Assembly: GCA_031555935.1 (NCBI GenBank)
Contig: JAVBTX010000012.1
Span: forward strand, 25,835-89,834
Length of the DNA: 64,000 nucleotides
Reading direction: 5' to 3'
Source of the DNA: Roseburia_C sp031555935
Lineage (GTDB): Bacteria > Bacillota > Clostridia > Lachnospirales > Lachnospiraceae
Below the pieces are notes generated by a model. It was not told where the DNA came from. It saw nothing but the letters and a program-made list of their open reading frames with translations, and ran no database searches. This document shows positions 53,231 through 62,852 of the stretch, in pieces. Both the position numbers and the translations under genes were made by a program. Within the stretch, counting starts at the first letter, position 1. Each line of letters starts with the position of its first letter.

Positions 53231-55621
53231 CTAATTGAACACGGCTTCTGCCGAGTCGGCTTTTAATGTGTATGCATAATTACATAATTTTGCTGAGCTT
53301 TCTCCTGCAACGGCACTTTCAAAAACAATTCGAACTGCCCCGCAAGTATTTCCATCATAATTAACGTTTACGATGTTCGCGGCGATGACTTCATCTGGTA
53401 TTTTTATGTTCACATCATAATAACGCTTCGCTTCCTGATTATCCAGCGTTTCCATGTAAATCACTGTTTTGCCAATGCTAATTTTTATTGATTTGCCGTT
53501 ATCCTTCCGGTCAAATGTACATTTCAGCGAGGTACTTCCCAATTCATTGATTAACATGCGATAGGAAAATTTACCACCGGCCTCGGCATATCGGCTGGTG
53601 CCATCACTGGTATTGCCCACCGAACCATCCTCTTCCATGTCGTGCAAATGATCAGTTTCGTATTGTCCATATCCAGGCTGAACCGTGTCTAGCTTGGCTG
53701 CTTCAAATCGCTCCTTTTCATTTTCTGCCAAAATTTCTGCCGCTTCCATGCCCTCACTATCAGTCGAAAATTTCCAATAGATACCGTATCTTTGCGTATG
53801 CTGCATGTAATGTGGTGAAAATGTTAAGGTTTGATTTGTGCTATTTAAAATAAATTCAAATGTATCATTTTGCCGCACAAGGTAATTGCTGATGTTTTCC
53901 ATAAATTCTGCTACCGTTTTTGCGGCAGTGTTATCGATTCGAATTTTTTCTGATATGACTTTCTTGGTGCTTGGTATCAAAACATTTACACCTGTTGTTG
54001 ATGATAATAGGTCGTCAGTTCCGAGCTCAGCACTTAATAGGATGGGACCATATTTAAATGCATAGGTGTTTTCTGCATCGGGCAAATTGTGGGCTCTAAT
54101 TGTCATTGGGATTGTTATGTCAATGACTGCACCATTTTTTATTGGACCGCTTACGACTGTATAGCCGTCAGCGACTGTGACATTATGTTCTACGTTATCC
54201 ACTTTTATCACAAGATTGCCGGCTGCCCAGTCTGGCACTTTAAATCGCAATGACACACCAACATTGGCACTGCCGTCAATTGTGCTGACCATAAATGTCA
54301 CAGTCTCGCTCGTTAGCAAATCGGCGGTCTGTGTGATTTTTATATTTTCATCTGCCCAGGTCAATTCTGAGGAACGATACTGATTTACAAAAATAGTTTT
54401 ATCCTTGTAAAAATAAATGCTGTCATTTAATTTGGTAAAGTTCTCCATGCCACTTCCTGTACAGCACCAGAAATGGTCTGTCCGTGAACCATAGACTTTA
54501 AAGTATCCTGTTGCCATTGGCTGAAAATACATGCTCATACCTGTTTCAGGATTTTGTGATGACATGATGGCATTGATTAAGGTGCTCTCGTAATAGTCCG
54601 AATATTTTTTATTACCGGTTATCTTGAATAGCTCACGACTGTATTTTAGCATGTTATAGGTGTTACATGTCTCGCAGTTACAGTTTGTTCTTTCAACGTC
54701 AAGCACGTAATCGTCACCAAAATGCTCCCATTCACTATTGCCGCCGGTTACATAGGTGTGTTTGTCAATTACCATTTGCCAAAATGCTTCGGCATACTGA
54801 AGATATTTTTCTTCCTCGGTTACACGATACCGATTTAGTGCGCCCAGAAATTTGGGAATAGTGGTATTCGCATGTTTATTATTTAAAACATTTATCTGGT
54901 TTGCCAAAACATTTTCAAACAAAGTCACTTCATCAAACATATGCGCACTTGTTTTATGGTTTTCGTTCTGTGTTATCTTATACAATTCATACATGCAATC
55001 ATTCATGCCACCGTATTCAATGCTTAACACTTTTTGCTGGAGGGCTTCATCCCATTTGCTTGTTCTTTGATAGGTCCAGTCACCAAGCGAGGAGGCTACT
55101 GTTTTGGCATTCTCATAGCCGGTATATTTATAAACATCGACGAGGCCGGCGATTATCTTGTGCATGGTATACCAAGGCACCCATGCCTGCGTGATAATGT
55201 TGGTCTTATATGCTTCGACATTATCAAATTGCTGTTCGATATTACTGTTATTAATTATTCTAGCACCAAAGATAAATCCCGTTCCGGTCTTCTCCTGACA
55301 CTCTTTTAACGAATCCACAGTGTAGTTCAGTTTATTGGTTAATACCGTTCGCGCTTCGTCAGTGGTTCCTGGATTTGCGATAGCCTGCGCAACTGCAGTC
55401 ATGTAATGACCGATTGTATGTCCGCCGATTAAACCATCTTCCCATTGTCCGCCATATCGCATTTTGCCTTTCATATCCATGCCGGCTGTTTCACGAAATC
55501 CTGCCAGCAAACGGTCCTCATCAAGCGACAATAAATAGGCCACTTCTTTTTGCAATGAATTATCAAAATACTCATCTGTTACCCTTGCTTGTTCTAATTT
55601 AAATTCCGATATACCTTTCAA
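53231..55621 (-). CDS. Glycoside hydrolase family 127 (beta-L-arabinofuranosidase type)
   Basis: The 796-residue protein has the family's N-terminal alpha/alpha barrel with GGQWEDGLIGGHTIGHYM and AWVPWYTMHKIIAGL. Cysteines in NCNCETCNTYNML and HFWCCTGSGMENF form the zinc-binding/nucleophile site described for GH127 (Glu in the CNCETCN region and the CC pair). C-terminal beta domains include an extra carbohydrate-binding-like region from about residue 640. There is no signal peptide, so it acts in the cytoplasm on imported arabino-oligosaccharides. It is divergent from an AraC regulator at 55729, its probable controller. Confidence 0.88.
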   Translation of the reverse strand: MKGISEFKLEQARVTDEYFDNSLQKEVAYLLSLDEDRLLAGFRETAGMDMKGKMRYGGQWEDGLIGGHTIGHYMTAVAQAIANPGTTDEARTVLTNKLNYTVDSLKECQEKTGTGFIFGARIINNSNIEQQFDNVEAYKTNIITQAWVPWYTMHKIIAGLVDVYKYTGYENAKTVASSLGDWTYQRTSKWDEALQQKVLSIEYGGMNDCMYELYKITQNENHKTSAHMFDEVTLFENVLANQINVLNNKHANTTIPKFLGALNRYRVTEEEKYLQYAEAFWQMVIDKHTYVTGGNSEWEHFGDDYVLDVERTNCNCETCNTYNMLKYSRELFKITGNKKYSDYYESTLINAIMSSQNPETGMSMYFQPMATGYFKVYGSRTDHFWCCTGSGMENFTKLNDSIYFYKDKTIFVNQYRSSELTWADENIKITQTADLLTSETVTFMVSTIDGSANVGVSLRFKVPDWAAGNLVIKVDNVEHNVTVADGYTVVSGPIKNGAVIDITIPMTIRAHNLPDAENTYAFKYGPILLSAELGTDDLLSSTTGVNVLIPSTKKVISEKIRIDNTAAKTVAEFMENISNYLVRQNDTFEFILNSTNQTLTFSPHYMQHTQRYGIYWKFSTDSEGMEAAEILAENEKERFEAAKLDTVQPGYGQYETDHLHDMEEDGSVGNTSDGTSRYAEAGGKFSYRMLINELGSTSLKCTFDRKDNGKSIKISIGKTVIYMETLDNQEAKRYYDVNIKIPDEVIAANIVNVNYDGNTCGAVRIVFESAVAGESSAKLCNYAYTLKADSAEAVFN

Positions 55622-55728
55622 TTTGCGACCTCCTTGGATTGACCTTTTTTACAAGCCATAATATAATATTATCAAATTGATTGTAAAATTTGAATATAAA
55701 AAGGACAGAACAGGTGTGAAAATGTCAT

Positions 55729-56553
55729 ATGGATGATAATTTGATTTTCTATACAGAGCAACCACTTACCTTTAATTGGGTTGGTAAATTTGAGTCGCCA
55801 AGCAATGACTGGATTCATTTAACAAGATTTTTAATGGATTACGAATTGATTATTGTTACAGAAGGAATTCTCTACATCTGTGATGGAACCAAAAACTATA
55901 CGGTCCATCCCAAAGAATATCTGATTATGGCACCAGGTGTGAATCAGTCTGGTTTCAAATCTTCGAAGTGTACGTTTTATTGGATGCATTTTTCGCAGCC
56001 GGATTTTCATGCGGATTCTAAATCGCTCCAGCTTCCCAATCATGCTCCTCTGGCTAGCTATGAGCGCACTATTATTTTGTTGAAGCAGTTGCAAGACTCA
56101 GAGCGGCGTTACCATCATCATGAGCTTGATAACTATTTGACGACTACTATTTTATATGAAATTTTTAATCAATGTCATCTGCCTGCGGCTGACTATTTTT
56201 TGCAACGCGGCAAATCGCAATTATACACTGATATTATTGACTATATTTCCTGGCATATCAGTGAAAATCTTCGCGTCTCGGAAATTGCTGAATATTATGG
56301 CTATAACGAAAAATACTTGTCTACTTTTTTCAAGAAGACAAGTGGTATTCCGCTGAAAACTTATATTTTAAATGCCAAGATGGACTTGGCTAAATCGTTG
56401 CTGACAGATACGAATGATCCGGTTTCGCAGATTGCTTACAGTATTGGTTTTCAGGATAATCATAATTTTTCGACTTGTTTTAAGAAGGTGACGGGGTTGA
56501 CGCCTTCTAATTACCGCGAATGTTATTCGCAGCGGATGCTTTTTTATCAGTGA
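55729..56553 (+). CDS. AraC-family transcriptional regulator
   Basis: The 274-residue protein has an N-terminal cupin-like sensor domain (about residues 1-150, VTEGILYICDGTKNY, HPKEYLIMAPG) and a C-terminal AraC helix-turn-helix pair (SEIAEYYGYNEKYLSTFFKKTSG and IAYSIGFQDNHNFSTCFKK). AGGTG lies about twelve bases before the ATG. It is divergent from the GH127 gene and likely activates it in the presence of an arabinose-containing ligand. Confidence 0.92.
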   Translation: MDDNLIFYTEQPLTFNWVGKFESPSNDWIHLTRFLMDYELIIVTEGILYICDGTKNYTVHPKEYLIMAPGVNQSGFKSSKCTFYWMHFSQPDFHADSKSLQLPNHAPLASYERTIILLKQLQDSERRYHHHELDNYLTTTILYEIFNQCHLPAADYFLQRGKSQLYTDIIDYISWHISENLRVSEIAEYYGYNEKYLSTFFKKTSGIPLKTYILNAKMDLAKSLLTDTNDPVSQIAYSIGFQDNHNFSTCFKKVTGLTPSNYRECYSQRMLFYQ

Positions 56554-56559
56554 CTTGTT

Positions 56560-57387
56560 TTAAACTGCTATCCGCTCTTTCTTAATTCTGAGTGTTCTAA
56601 GAAGAAGTCCAATCCCGATAAATAGCACTGTTGAAAAAATACCTGTGATGGGGTTAAACAAATTATCTCCTATTTTTGTAAATGAAATAAATCCACCTGT
56701 CATGACTAGAACATTTGGGAAGGCATCTTCAACTGCATGCATAATTACACATGGCCACACAGACTTTGTCAGCCGATATATTTCAACATACATAACAGTC
56801 CAACATACCATTAATACACATCCTATCAAAAGCATCTCCACTCTTGATGTTGATTTAAAATAATTATCTGGAAGAAATATGAGATAATATGCAGCGTGCC
56901 ATAGTCCCCAAATCAGACCTGAGATACCGTAAATAAGCCAATCATTGAGTTTCAGTCCAATCAGCTTTGGGGTTAGATACCCCCGCCATGCAAATTCTTC
57001 AAATATGTTCTTGACGAATCCGCCTAAAACCGAAGCTCCAGCAAGTACGAAAAATGCTCCCGCCTCAAACTCTGACATTTCAATGCAACCGAAAATCTTT
57101 GCTAACCCGACCGTTACTATCGTTACGAGTGGATAAATTACGATAGATAATAAATACCATTTTAAGTTTCCTTTCAAATGGAGTTTTATGCCCATGTCTT
57201 TCCAATCATGGTCGCTGATTCTTAATATGATTCCCGTCAGGAATGGCAATATCAGCCATAGACCCATTCCCAAAGAATTCCCCTCTGGTTGCTCTGTCAG
57301 AACCGAATCTAGTAATATACCAACCCAGCCACTGGCAAGAGTTATTGTGATAAAAATAACTAAATTTCGGATATTATGCTTGTTCAT
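56560..57387 (-). CDS. CPBP-family intramembrane metalloprotease
   Basis: The 275-residue protein has about eight hydrophobic helices and the CPBP/Abi motifs: EEFAWRGYL (EExxxR), IWGLWHAAYY (helix with His) and a further MHAVEDAF. Members cut within the membrane (CaaX prenyl endopeptidase-like) or act in bacteriocin self-immunity. The start lies inside the 3' end of the TetR gene (14-nt overlap), so the two are coupled. Confidence 0.9.
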   Translation of the reverse strand: MNKHNIRNLVIFITITLASGWVGILLDSVLTEQPEGNSLGMGLWLILPFLTGIILRISDHDWKDMGIKLHLKGNLKWYLLSIVIYPLVTIVTVGLAKIFGCIEMSEFEAGAFFVLAGASVLGGFVKNIFEEFAWRGYLTPKLIGLKLNDWLIYGISGLIWGLWHAAYYLIFLPDNYFKSTSRVEMLLIGCVLMVCWTVMYVEIYRLTKSVWPCVIMHAVEDAFPNVLVMTGGFISFTKIGDNLFNPITGIFSTVLFIGIGLLLRTLRIKKERIAV

Positions 57388-57976
57388 AAATATCGCCCTT
57401 CCTTTCTGGTTTGAGAATACCTAATATCCATTCGGCATTGGGTATTGGGTTATTTGGATTTCGTGCGATAGCCTCAGCAATGCCCTGAATTGCACACCAA
57501 AATGAAATTGACAACGCAAGCGGGTCTCCCGAACGTATTTCCCCTAATTCTTGTCCCTTTTTAATTAATGGTATACTCTGATTAATAATGTCATGCTGGG
57601 TAATTAACGCTCCTGCCTTTTCTGAAATTCGATTGGCATTATATACGGCATATCCCATAAATACAAACATTTTTGCTGCAAATGGGTTATTTGAAATCAT
57701 TTGCAATAAATCTTTGACATGATACTCAAATATCTTTATTGGACTGATGTCTTGCTGCAATGTCAAAACCAGCTTGCTGCAGCCAATTTCAATCAGCGCC
57801 TCATATACGGCTTTTTTTGAATCAAAATAATGAAACATAAGTCCTGAGCTCACTTCGGCAATCTTGCATATTTCACGGGTTGACGTTCCGTAATACCCCT
57901 TGGCAATAAACTGGTCAAGTGCTATTTGCAAGATTTGCGCTCTTCTTTTTTCTCTTTCCTGATTGCGATTTCCCAA
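57374..57976 (-). CDS. TetR/AcrR-family transcriptional regulator
   Basis: I take a TTG at 57976, seven bases after AAGGAGG, as the start; an upstream ATG-like start at 58009 would lie inside a palindrome and has no binding site. The 200-residue protein has the TetR domain (ALDQFIAKGYYGTSTREI, VSSGLMFHYFDSKKAVYEAL) and a helical ligand domain. A palindrome right upstream is a probable autoregulatory operator. It is coupled to the CPBP protease gene. Confidence 0.88.
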   Translation of the reverse strand: MGNRNQEREKRRAQILQIALDQFIAKGYYGTSTREICKIAEVSSGLMFHYFDSKKAVYEALIEIGCSKLVLTLQQDISPIKIFEYHVKDLLQMISNNPFAAKMFVFMGYAVYNANRISEKAGALITQHDIINQSIPLIKKGQELGEIRSGDPLALSISFWCAIQGIAEAIARNPNNPIPNAEWILGILKPERKGDIYEQA

Positions 57977-58001
57977 ATTTATAGCCTCCTTCAAACAGTT
58001 T

Positions 58002-58031
58002 AAGCACATGCTTAATATTGAGCATGTGCTT
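58002..58031 (-). promoter_or_regulatory. Palindromic operator of the TetR/CPBP unit
   Basis: AAGCACATGCT (58002-58012) and AGCATGTGCTT (58021-58031) form a perfect 11-bp inverted repeat with an 8-bp centre, 25 bp upstream of the TTG start. This is typical of a TetR operator. Confidence 0.7.
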
Positions 58032-58089
58032 ATTATACTTGTTAATCATTCTTTTGTCAACTCTAACTATTCCTAAATATTCGTTACAT

Positions 58090-59682
58090 CTATTCCCCTA
58101 GTATCTCAGCCAAGTCCTGCTCTGGCGTACTGATTGGATGCAGTTCAAATTTCTCAATAATGGTATTTAGAACCGTTTCTGAAAAAAATGCCGGGATGCT
58201 TGGTCCAATATAGATGTTCTTAATACCAAGCGACAATAGCGTCAACAAGATACAGACCGCCTTTTGTTCATACCACGAAAGAACAAGGGTCAGCGTCAAA
58301 TCATTGACACCGCATTCAAAAGCATTTGCCAGCGCAATTGCAACTTGAATTGCACCATAAGCGTCATTGCATTGTCCCATATCTAATATCCGTGGGAACG
58401 GACCGATTTCACCCACATCTAAGTCATTGATTCGGTATTTTCCACATGCCAGTGTCAGTACCACGGTATCTTTCGGTGTTTGCTTGACAAATTCGGTATA
58501 ATAATTCCTTCCCGTTTGAGCACCATCACATCCACCAACTAAGAAAAAGTGTTTGATTGCGCCTGCCTTCACTGCATCAATAATTGCTGGGGCATTGTCT
58601 AGCACGGTCTGTCTGCCAAAACCAGTGGTAACAGTTGCACCATCGTTTATGCCGGTTCGTGGCTGGTCTTCGCTGTAACCACCAAGTTTTTTGGCATGTT
58701 CAATGATTGCCGAAAAATCTTTCTTATCATCTTCGTCACCTTCAATATACTTTAGTTCTGGAAATGCAACCACCGATGTGGTATAAATTCGGTCCGCATA
58801 GGATGCCTTTGGTGCCATCAAGCAGTTTGTGGTGAATAATACTGGAGCTGGGATATTCTCAAATTCATTCTGTTGATTTTGCCACGCTGTCCCAAAATTG
58901 CCTTTGAGCTGAGGATGTTTTTTCAAGTCGGGATATCCATGTGCCGGAAGCATTTCACCATGTGTATAGATATTGATACCACATCCGTCGGTCTGGTCAA
59001 GCAGCATTTCAAGGTCGTGCAGGTCGTGACCGCTGATTACAATAAATGGACCTTTTTCAATCATCAATGGGACCTCCGTCGGAACCGGATTGCCGTATGC
59101 AAATGTATTTGCTTCATCTAAAAGTGCCATACATTTCAGGTTCGTCTGGCCAAATTCCATTATCAGCGACAGCCACTCATCTACACTATGCTCTTTCGCT
59201 ATTGCCGCCATCCCTTTGATAAACCATGCGTCCACCTCGGCATCATGTTTGCCAAGTACCCTGGCATGATGGGCGTATGCTGCCATGCCGCGCAGACCAA
59301 AGAGCAGGGAGGAGCGAAGTGAGACAAGGTCTTCTTCGCCGTAAAATAACTCCGATGTATTCATTGCTTCTGCGCCGCCGTGTTCTTCTTTTATTGCCTT
59401 TACTTTTTGGTTTAATTCATCAATTTTTTTTGTATCAAAATTTACGTTGGTAAGAGTTGTGAATAGTCCGTCAACTATCTTTTCGACCGCGGTTTTATTG
59501 TCTTTTCCGCTTTTTTCTACTGCCACGGCAAGGGCTATCATTTCACAGGTGAGCTCGTCTTGGGCATGGGCAACTTCTGGCTTTTTGCCGCATACTCCTG
59601 ATATTGTGCAACCGTGAAGCTCGCTGGTTTCGGATTTTCTTCTTGCGGTTTGTTCGCATTGGTAACAAAACATTTTGTCCAT
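58090..59682 (-). CDS. hcp: Hybrid-cluster protein (hydroxylamine reductase type)
   Basis: The 530-residue protein starts after GGAGG and has the N-terminal cubane-cluster cysteines (CYQCEQTA...GCTISGVCGK) and the hybrid-cluster ligands further on, including GHDLHDLEMLL, TNCLMAP, VGGCDGA and CGKYR. The N-terminal spacing is C-x2-C-x15-C-x5-C, longer between the second and third Cys than the usual 7-8 or about 11. Hcp reduces hydroxylamine or nitric oxide and protects anaerobes from nitrosative stress. The gene stands alone; TTGACA (59755-59760) may be its -35. Confidence 0.95.
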   Translation of the reverse strand: MDKMFCYQCEQTARRKSETSELHGCTISGVCGKKPEVAHAQDELTCEMIALAVAVEKSGKDNKTAVEKIVDGLFTTLTNVNFDTKKIDELNQKVKAIKEEHGGAEAMNTSELFYGEEDLVSLRSSLLFGLRGMAAYAHHARVLGKHDAEVDAWFIKGMAAIAKEHSVDEWLSLIMEFGQTNLKCMALLDEANTFAYGNPVPTEVPLMIEKGPFIVISGHDLHDLEMLLDQTDGCGINIYTHGEMLPAHGYPDLKKHPQLKGNFGTAWQNQQNEFENIPAPVLFTTNCLMAPKASYADRIYTTSVVAFPELKYIEGDEDDKKDFSAIIEHAKKLGGYSEDQPRTGINDGATVTTGFGRQTVLDNAPAIIDAVKAGAIKHFFLVGGCDGAQTGRNYYTEFVKQTPKDTVVLTLACGKYRINDLDVGEIGPFPRILDMGQCNDAYGAIQVAIALANAFECGVNDLTLTLVLSWYEQKAVCILLTLLSLGIKNIYIGPSIPAFFSETVLNTIIEKFELHPISTPEQDLAEILGE

Positions 59683-59779
59683 TTAGGGATTCCTCCGTTA
59701 TTTTTTATTGCTTAGGTTTTATTATTAGCTCATTTTTTAAAAATACGCAGTGAATGTCAAAAACTCCATATTTTTCTTA

Positions 59780-59808
59780 TTGCAAATAAATTCATACTGT
59801 GGTACTAT
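59780..59808 (+). promoter_or_regulatory. Promoter of the candidate small RNA
   Basis: TTGCAA (59780-59785), a 17-bp spacer and TACTAT (59803-59808) face the plus strand. A palindrome GTACTAT-ACA-ATAGTAC (59802-59818) covers the -10 and start site and may be an operator for this RNA, the divergent hcp gene, or both. Confidence 0.45.
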
Positions 59809-59814
59809 ACAATA

Positions 59815-59937
59815 GTACTAGCTAACAAGCTAATATAATTTTTCATAACTCATGCATCCTGCTTCGGCGGGATGCACTCCCCGAAAACAAAGGCCACCAT
59901 GATTACGATTTATTCGTTAACATGATAGCCTTTTTTA
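59815..59937 (+). ncRNA. Candidate intergenic small RNA
   Basis: Between the minus-strand hcp and ppdK genes the plus strand contains a small hairpin TAGCT/AGCTA, then a 9-bp stem closed by a UUCG tetraloop (GCATCCTGC-TTCG-GCGGGATGC, 59854-59875). It ends in a terminator with AAAGGC...GCCTTTTTT (59889-59937). The linker ACTCCCCGAAAACAAA is unpaired and pyrimidine/purine-rich, as in a seed region. A promoter sits just upstream. Only very short frames without ribosome binding sites are present. No known RNA family was recognised. Confidence 0.5.
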
Positions 59938-59970
59938 TTATTTTTATTTAAATCTGCCCGGAACAATACA

Positions 59971-59998
59971 AACCCCCGCCTATAAATAGACGGGGGTT
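59971..59998 (-). terminator. Terminator of ppdK
   Basis: AACCCCCG and CGGGGGTT with inner CTAT/ATAG pairs form a stable hairpin 16 bp after the stop codon; only TTT follows. Confidence 0.75.
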
Positions 59999-60014
59999 AA
60001 ATATTAACTGCTTA

Positions 60015-62645
60015 TTATTTCTTGTCGTTAATAGCTGCCTGTGCTGCTGCTAATCTTGCGATTGGCACGCGGAATGGAGAAGCTGAAACGTAGTTTAAGC
60101 CAAGTTTGTGGCAGAATTCTACAGAGCTTGGATCTCCACCGTGCTCACCACAGATACCTACGTGTAGTTCTGGGCGGGTAGCTTTTCCTAATTTGATTGC
60201 TGTTTCCATTAACTTACCAACACCAATCTGGTCAAGTTTAACGAATGGGTCGTTCTCGAAGATTTTGGTATCATAGTAAGCATCTAAGAACTTACCAGCA
60301 TCATCACGAGAGAAGCCGTATGTCATCTGAGTTAAATCGTTTGTACCGAAGCAGAAGAATTCAGCTTCTGTAGCGATTTCGTCAGCCGTTAATGCAGCTC
60401 TTGGAATCTCGATCATGGTACCAACTTCGTACTGTAAATCAGAACCTGCAGCAGCGATTTCAGCATCAGCTGTTTCTACTACTACCTTCTTAACGAATTT
60501 TAATTCTTTTGTATCGCCAATCAATGGAATCATGATTTCTGGTTTATTTGCCCAATCTGGATGAGCTTTCTTTACATTGATTGCAGCACGGATGATTGCT
60601 TTGGTCTGCATCTTAGCAATTTCTGGATAAGTAACTGCAAGACGACATCCACGATGTCCCATCATTGGGTTGAATTCATGTAAAGAATCGATGATTGCTT
60701 TGATCTGCTCAACAGTTTTGCCCTGAGCGTCTGCTAATTTCTTGATATCAGCTTCTTCAGTTGGAACGAATTCATGAAGAGGTGGATCTAAGAAACGGAT
60801 GGTTACTGGGCATCCTTCTAATGCTTCGTATAATGCTTCGAAGTCTCCCTGCTGTACTGGAAGAATCTTCTCTAATGCAGCTTCTCTTTCTTCTACTGTA
60901 TCAGCACAAATCATTTCACGGAAAGCGTCAATTCTGTCACCTTCGAAGAACATATGCTCGGTACGGCAAAGACCGATACCTTCTGCACCAAGCTCACGAG
61001 CTTTTTTAGCATCTGCTGGAGTATCAGCATTGGTACGAACTTTTAATACTCTGTATTTGTCAGCCCATCCCATGATTCTTCCGAACTCACCAGCGATTTC
61101 AGCATCAACGGTAGGAATCTGGCCATCATAGATGTAACCGGTAGAACCATCTAAGGACATGAAATCTCCTTCATGATATTCTTTTCCAGCCAATGTGAAT
61201 TTCTTGTTTGCTTCGTCCATTACGATTTCAGAACATCCAGATACACAGCAGGTTCCCATTCCACGAGCAACTACAGCTGCATGGCTAGTCATACCACCAC
61301 GTGCAGTTAAGATACCCTGAGCGGCTTTCATACCTTCAATATCTTCTGGGGATGTCTCTAAACGAACTAATAATACTTTCTCGCCTTTTTCAGCCCAAGC
61401 TTTTGCATCTTCTGCGGTAAATACAACTTTACCGGTAGCAGCTCCTGGAGAAGCAGCTAATGCTTTTGCAACTGGTGTTGTAGATTTTAATGCAGCTCCA
61501 TCAAACTGTGGGTGAAGTAAGGTATCTAAGTTACGAGGGTCAATCATAGCTACCGCTTTTTCTTCGGTAATCATTCCTTCGTCTACTAAGTCACAAGCAA
61601 TTTTTAAAGCTGCCTGTGCTGTTCTCTTACCATTACGTGTCTGTAACATGTAAAGTTTTCTATCTTCGATAGTAAATTCCATGTCCTGCATGTCTCTGTA
61701 ATGATCTTCTAATTTTGCACAGATTGCTACGAACTCATCGTATACTGCTGGCATAACTTCTTTTAACTGAGCGATTTTCTGAGGTGTACGAACACCAGCA
61801 ACAACGTCCTCGCCCTGTGCGTTCATTAAGAACTCACCCATTAATTTGTTCTCACCGGTAGCTGGATCACGAGTAAATGCAACACCAGTTCCTGATGTAT
61901 CGCCCAAGTTACCAAATGCCATCATCTGTACGTTAACAGCGGTTCCCCAAGAATATGGGATATCATTGTCACGACGATAAACGTTTGCACGAGGGTTGTC
62001 CCATGAACGGAATACAGCTTTGATTGATCCCATTAACTGTTCCTTAGGATCGGTTGGGAAATCCTGTCCCAATTTTGATTTGTATTCAGCTTTGAACTGA
62101 TTTGCTAATTCTTTTAAGTCATCAGCGGTAAGATCAGTATCTTCGGTAACGCCTTTTTCTTCTTTCATTTTATCGATAAGCTCTTCGAAGTATTTTTTAC
62201 CAACTTCCATAACTACGTCAGAATACATCTGGATAAATCTTCTGTAGCAGTCATATGCCCAACGAGGATTTCCTGATTTCTCTGCTAATACTTCTACTAC
62301 TTCTTCATTCAAACCAAGGTTTAAGATTGTATCCATCATACCTGGCATGGATGCTCTTGCACCTGAACGAACAGAAACTAATAGTGGATTTTCTTTATCG
62401 CCGAATTTTTTACCAGTAATTTCTTCCATCTTTGTGATGTTTTCCATAATCTGGCCCATGATTTCTTCGTTGATTTTCTCGCCGTCTTCATAATACTGAG
62501 TACAAGCTTCGGTTGAGATAGTGAAGCCCTGTGGTACTGGAAGACCTAATTTGGTCATTTCTGCTAAGTTACAGCCTTTTCCACCGAGAAGTTCACGCAT
62601 TGTAGCGTCACCCTCGCTGAACAAATAAACCCATTTGTTTGCCAT
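60015..62645 (-). CDS. ppdK: Pyruvate, phosphate dikinase
   Basis: The ATG at 62645 follows TTAGGAGGAATT and begins ANKWVYLFSEG, so I use it; 876 residues is normal. The N-terminal nucleotide-binding domain has LLGGKGCNLAEM and SVRSGARASMPGMMDT. The central phosphohistidine domain has GGMTSHAAVVARG (His is the phosphoryl carrier), and the C-terminal PEP/pyruvate barrel has EIPRAAL and HVGICGEHGG (catalytic Cys). It interconverts ATP, pyruvate and Pi with AMP, PEP and PPi, and in clostridia serves glycolysis or gluconeogenesis. Codon use looks more biased than the neighbours, as expected for an abundant enzyme. Confidence 0.97.
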   Translation of the reverse strand: MANKWVYLFSEGDATMRELLGGKGCNLAEMTKLGLPVPQGFTISTEACTQYYEDGEKINEEIMGQIMENITKMEEITGKKFGDKENPLLVSVRSGARASMPGMMDTILNLGLNEEVVEVLAEKSGNPRWAYDCYRRFIQMYSDVVMEVGKKYFEELIDKMKEEKGVTEDTDLTADDLKELANQFKAEYKSKLGQDFPTDPKEQLMGSIKAVFRSWDNPRANVYRRDNDIPYSWGTAVNVQMMAFGNLGDTSGTGVAFTRDPATGENKLMGEFLMNAQGEDVVAGVRTPQKIAQLKEVMPAVYDEFVAICAKLEDHYRDMQDMEFTIEDRKLYMLQTRNGKRTAQAALKIACDLVDEGMITEEKAVAMIDPRNLDTLLHPQFDGAALKSTTPVAKALAASPGAATGKVVFTAEDAKAWAEKGEKVLLVRLETSPEDIEGMKAAQGILTARGGMTSHAAVVARGMGTCCVSGCSEIVMDEANKKFTLAGKEYHEGDFMSLDGSTGYIYDGQIPTVDAEIAGEFGRIMGWADKYRVLKVRTNADTPADAKKARELGAEGIGLCRTEHMFFEGDRIDAFREMICADTVEEREAALEKILPVQQGDFEALYEALEGCPVTIRFLDPPLHEFVPTEEADIKKLADAQGKTVEQIKAIIDSLHEFNPMMGHRGCRLAVTYPEIAKMQTKAIIRAAINVKKAHPDWANKPEIMIPLIGDTKELKFVKKVVVETADAEIAAAGSDLQYEVGTMIEIPRAALTADEIATEAEFFCFGTNDLTQMTYGFSRDDAGKFLDAYYDTKIFENDPFVKLDQIGVGKLMETAIKLGKATRPELHVGICGEHGGDPSSVEFCHKLGLNYVSASPFRVPIARLAAAQAAINDKK

Positions 62646-62762
62646 TTGCTTAATTCCTCCTAATAATAATTTGCTTCTACGAGCGATATTGCTCGTTTGA
62701 GCGCACATATTTATCTTATCATAAATTTTCAGATAATCAACCATTTTTTAACAGATTTACAT

Positions 62763-62811
62763 AAAAAAAATGGGGCCTTTCTGCACATTTTCTGTACATA
62801 TTGCCCCATTT
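62763..62811 (-). terminator. Terminator of glyQS
   Basis: The minus strand reads AAATGGGGC, a 30-nt loop, GCCCCATTT and a long T-run. Confidence 0.8.
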
Positions 62812-62852
62812 CATCATTTTTCGACAAGCTATACTATAAAAGCTCCTTCTTT

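Noticed and set aside
59851..59901. Small peptide gene in the hcp-ppdK gap
   Set aside because: The short plus-strand frames (16 and 8 codons) lack ribosome binding sites and lie inside RNA stems.
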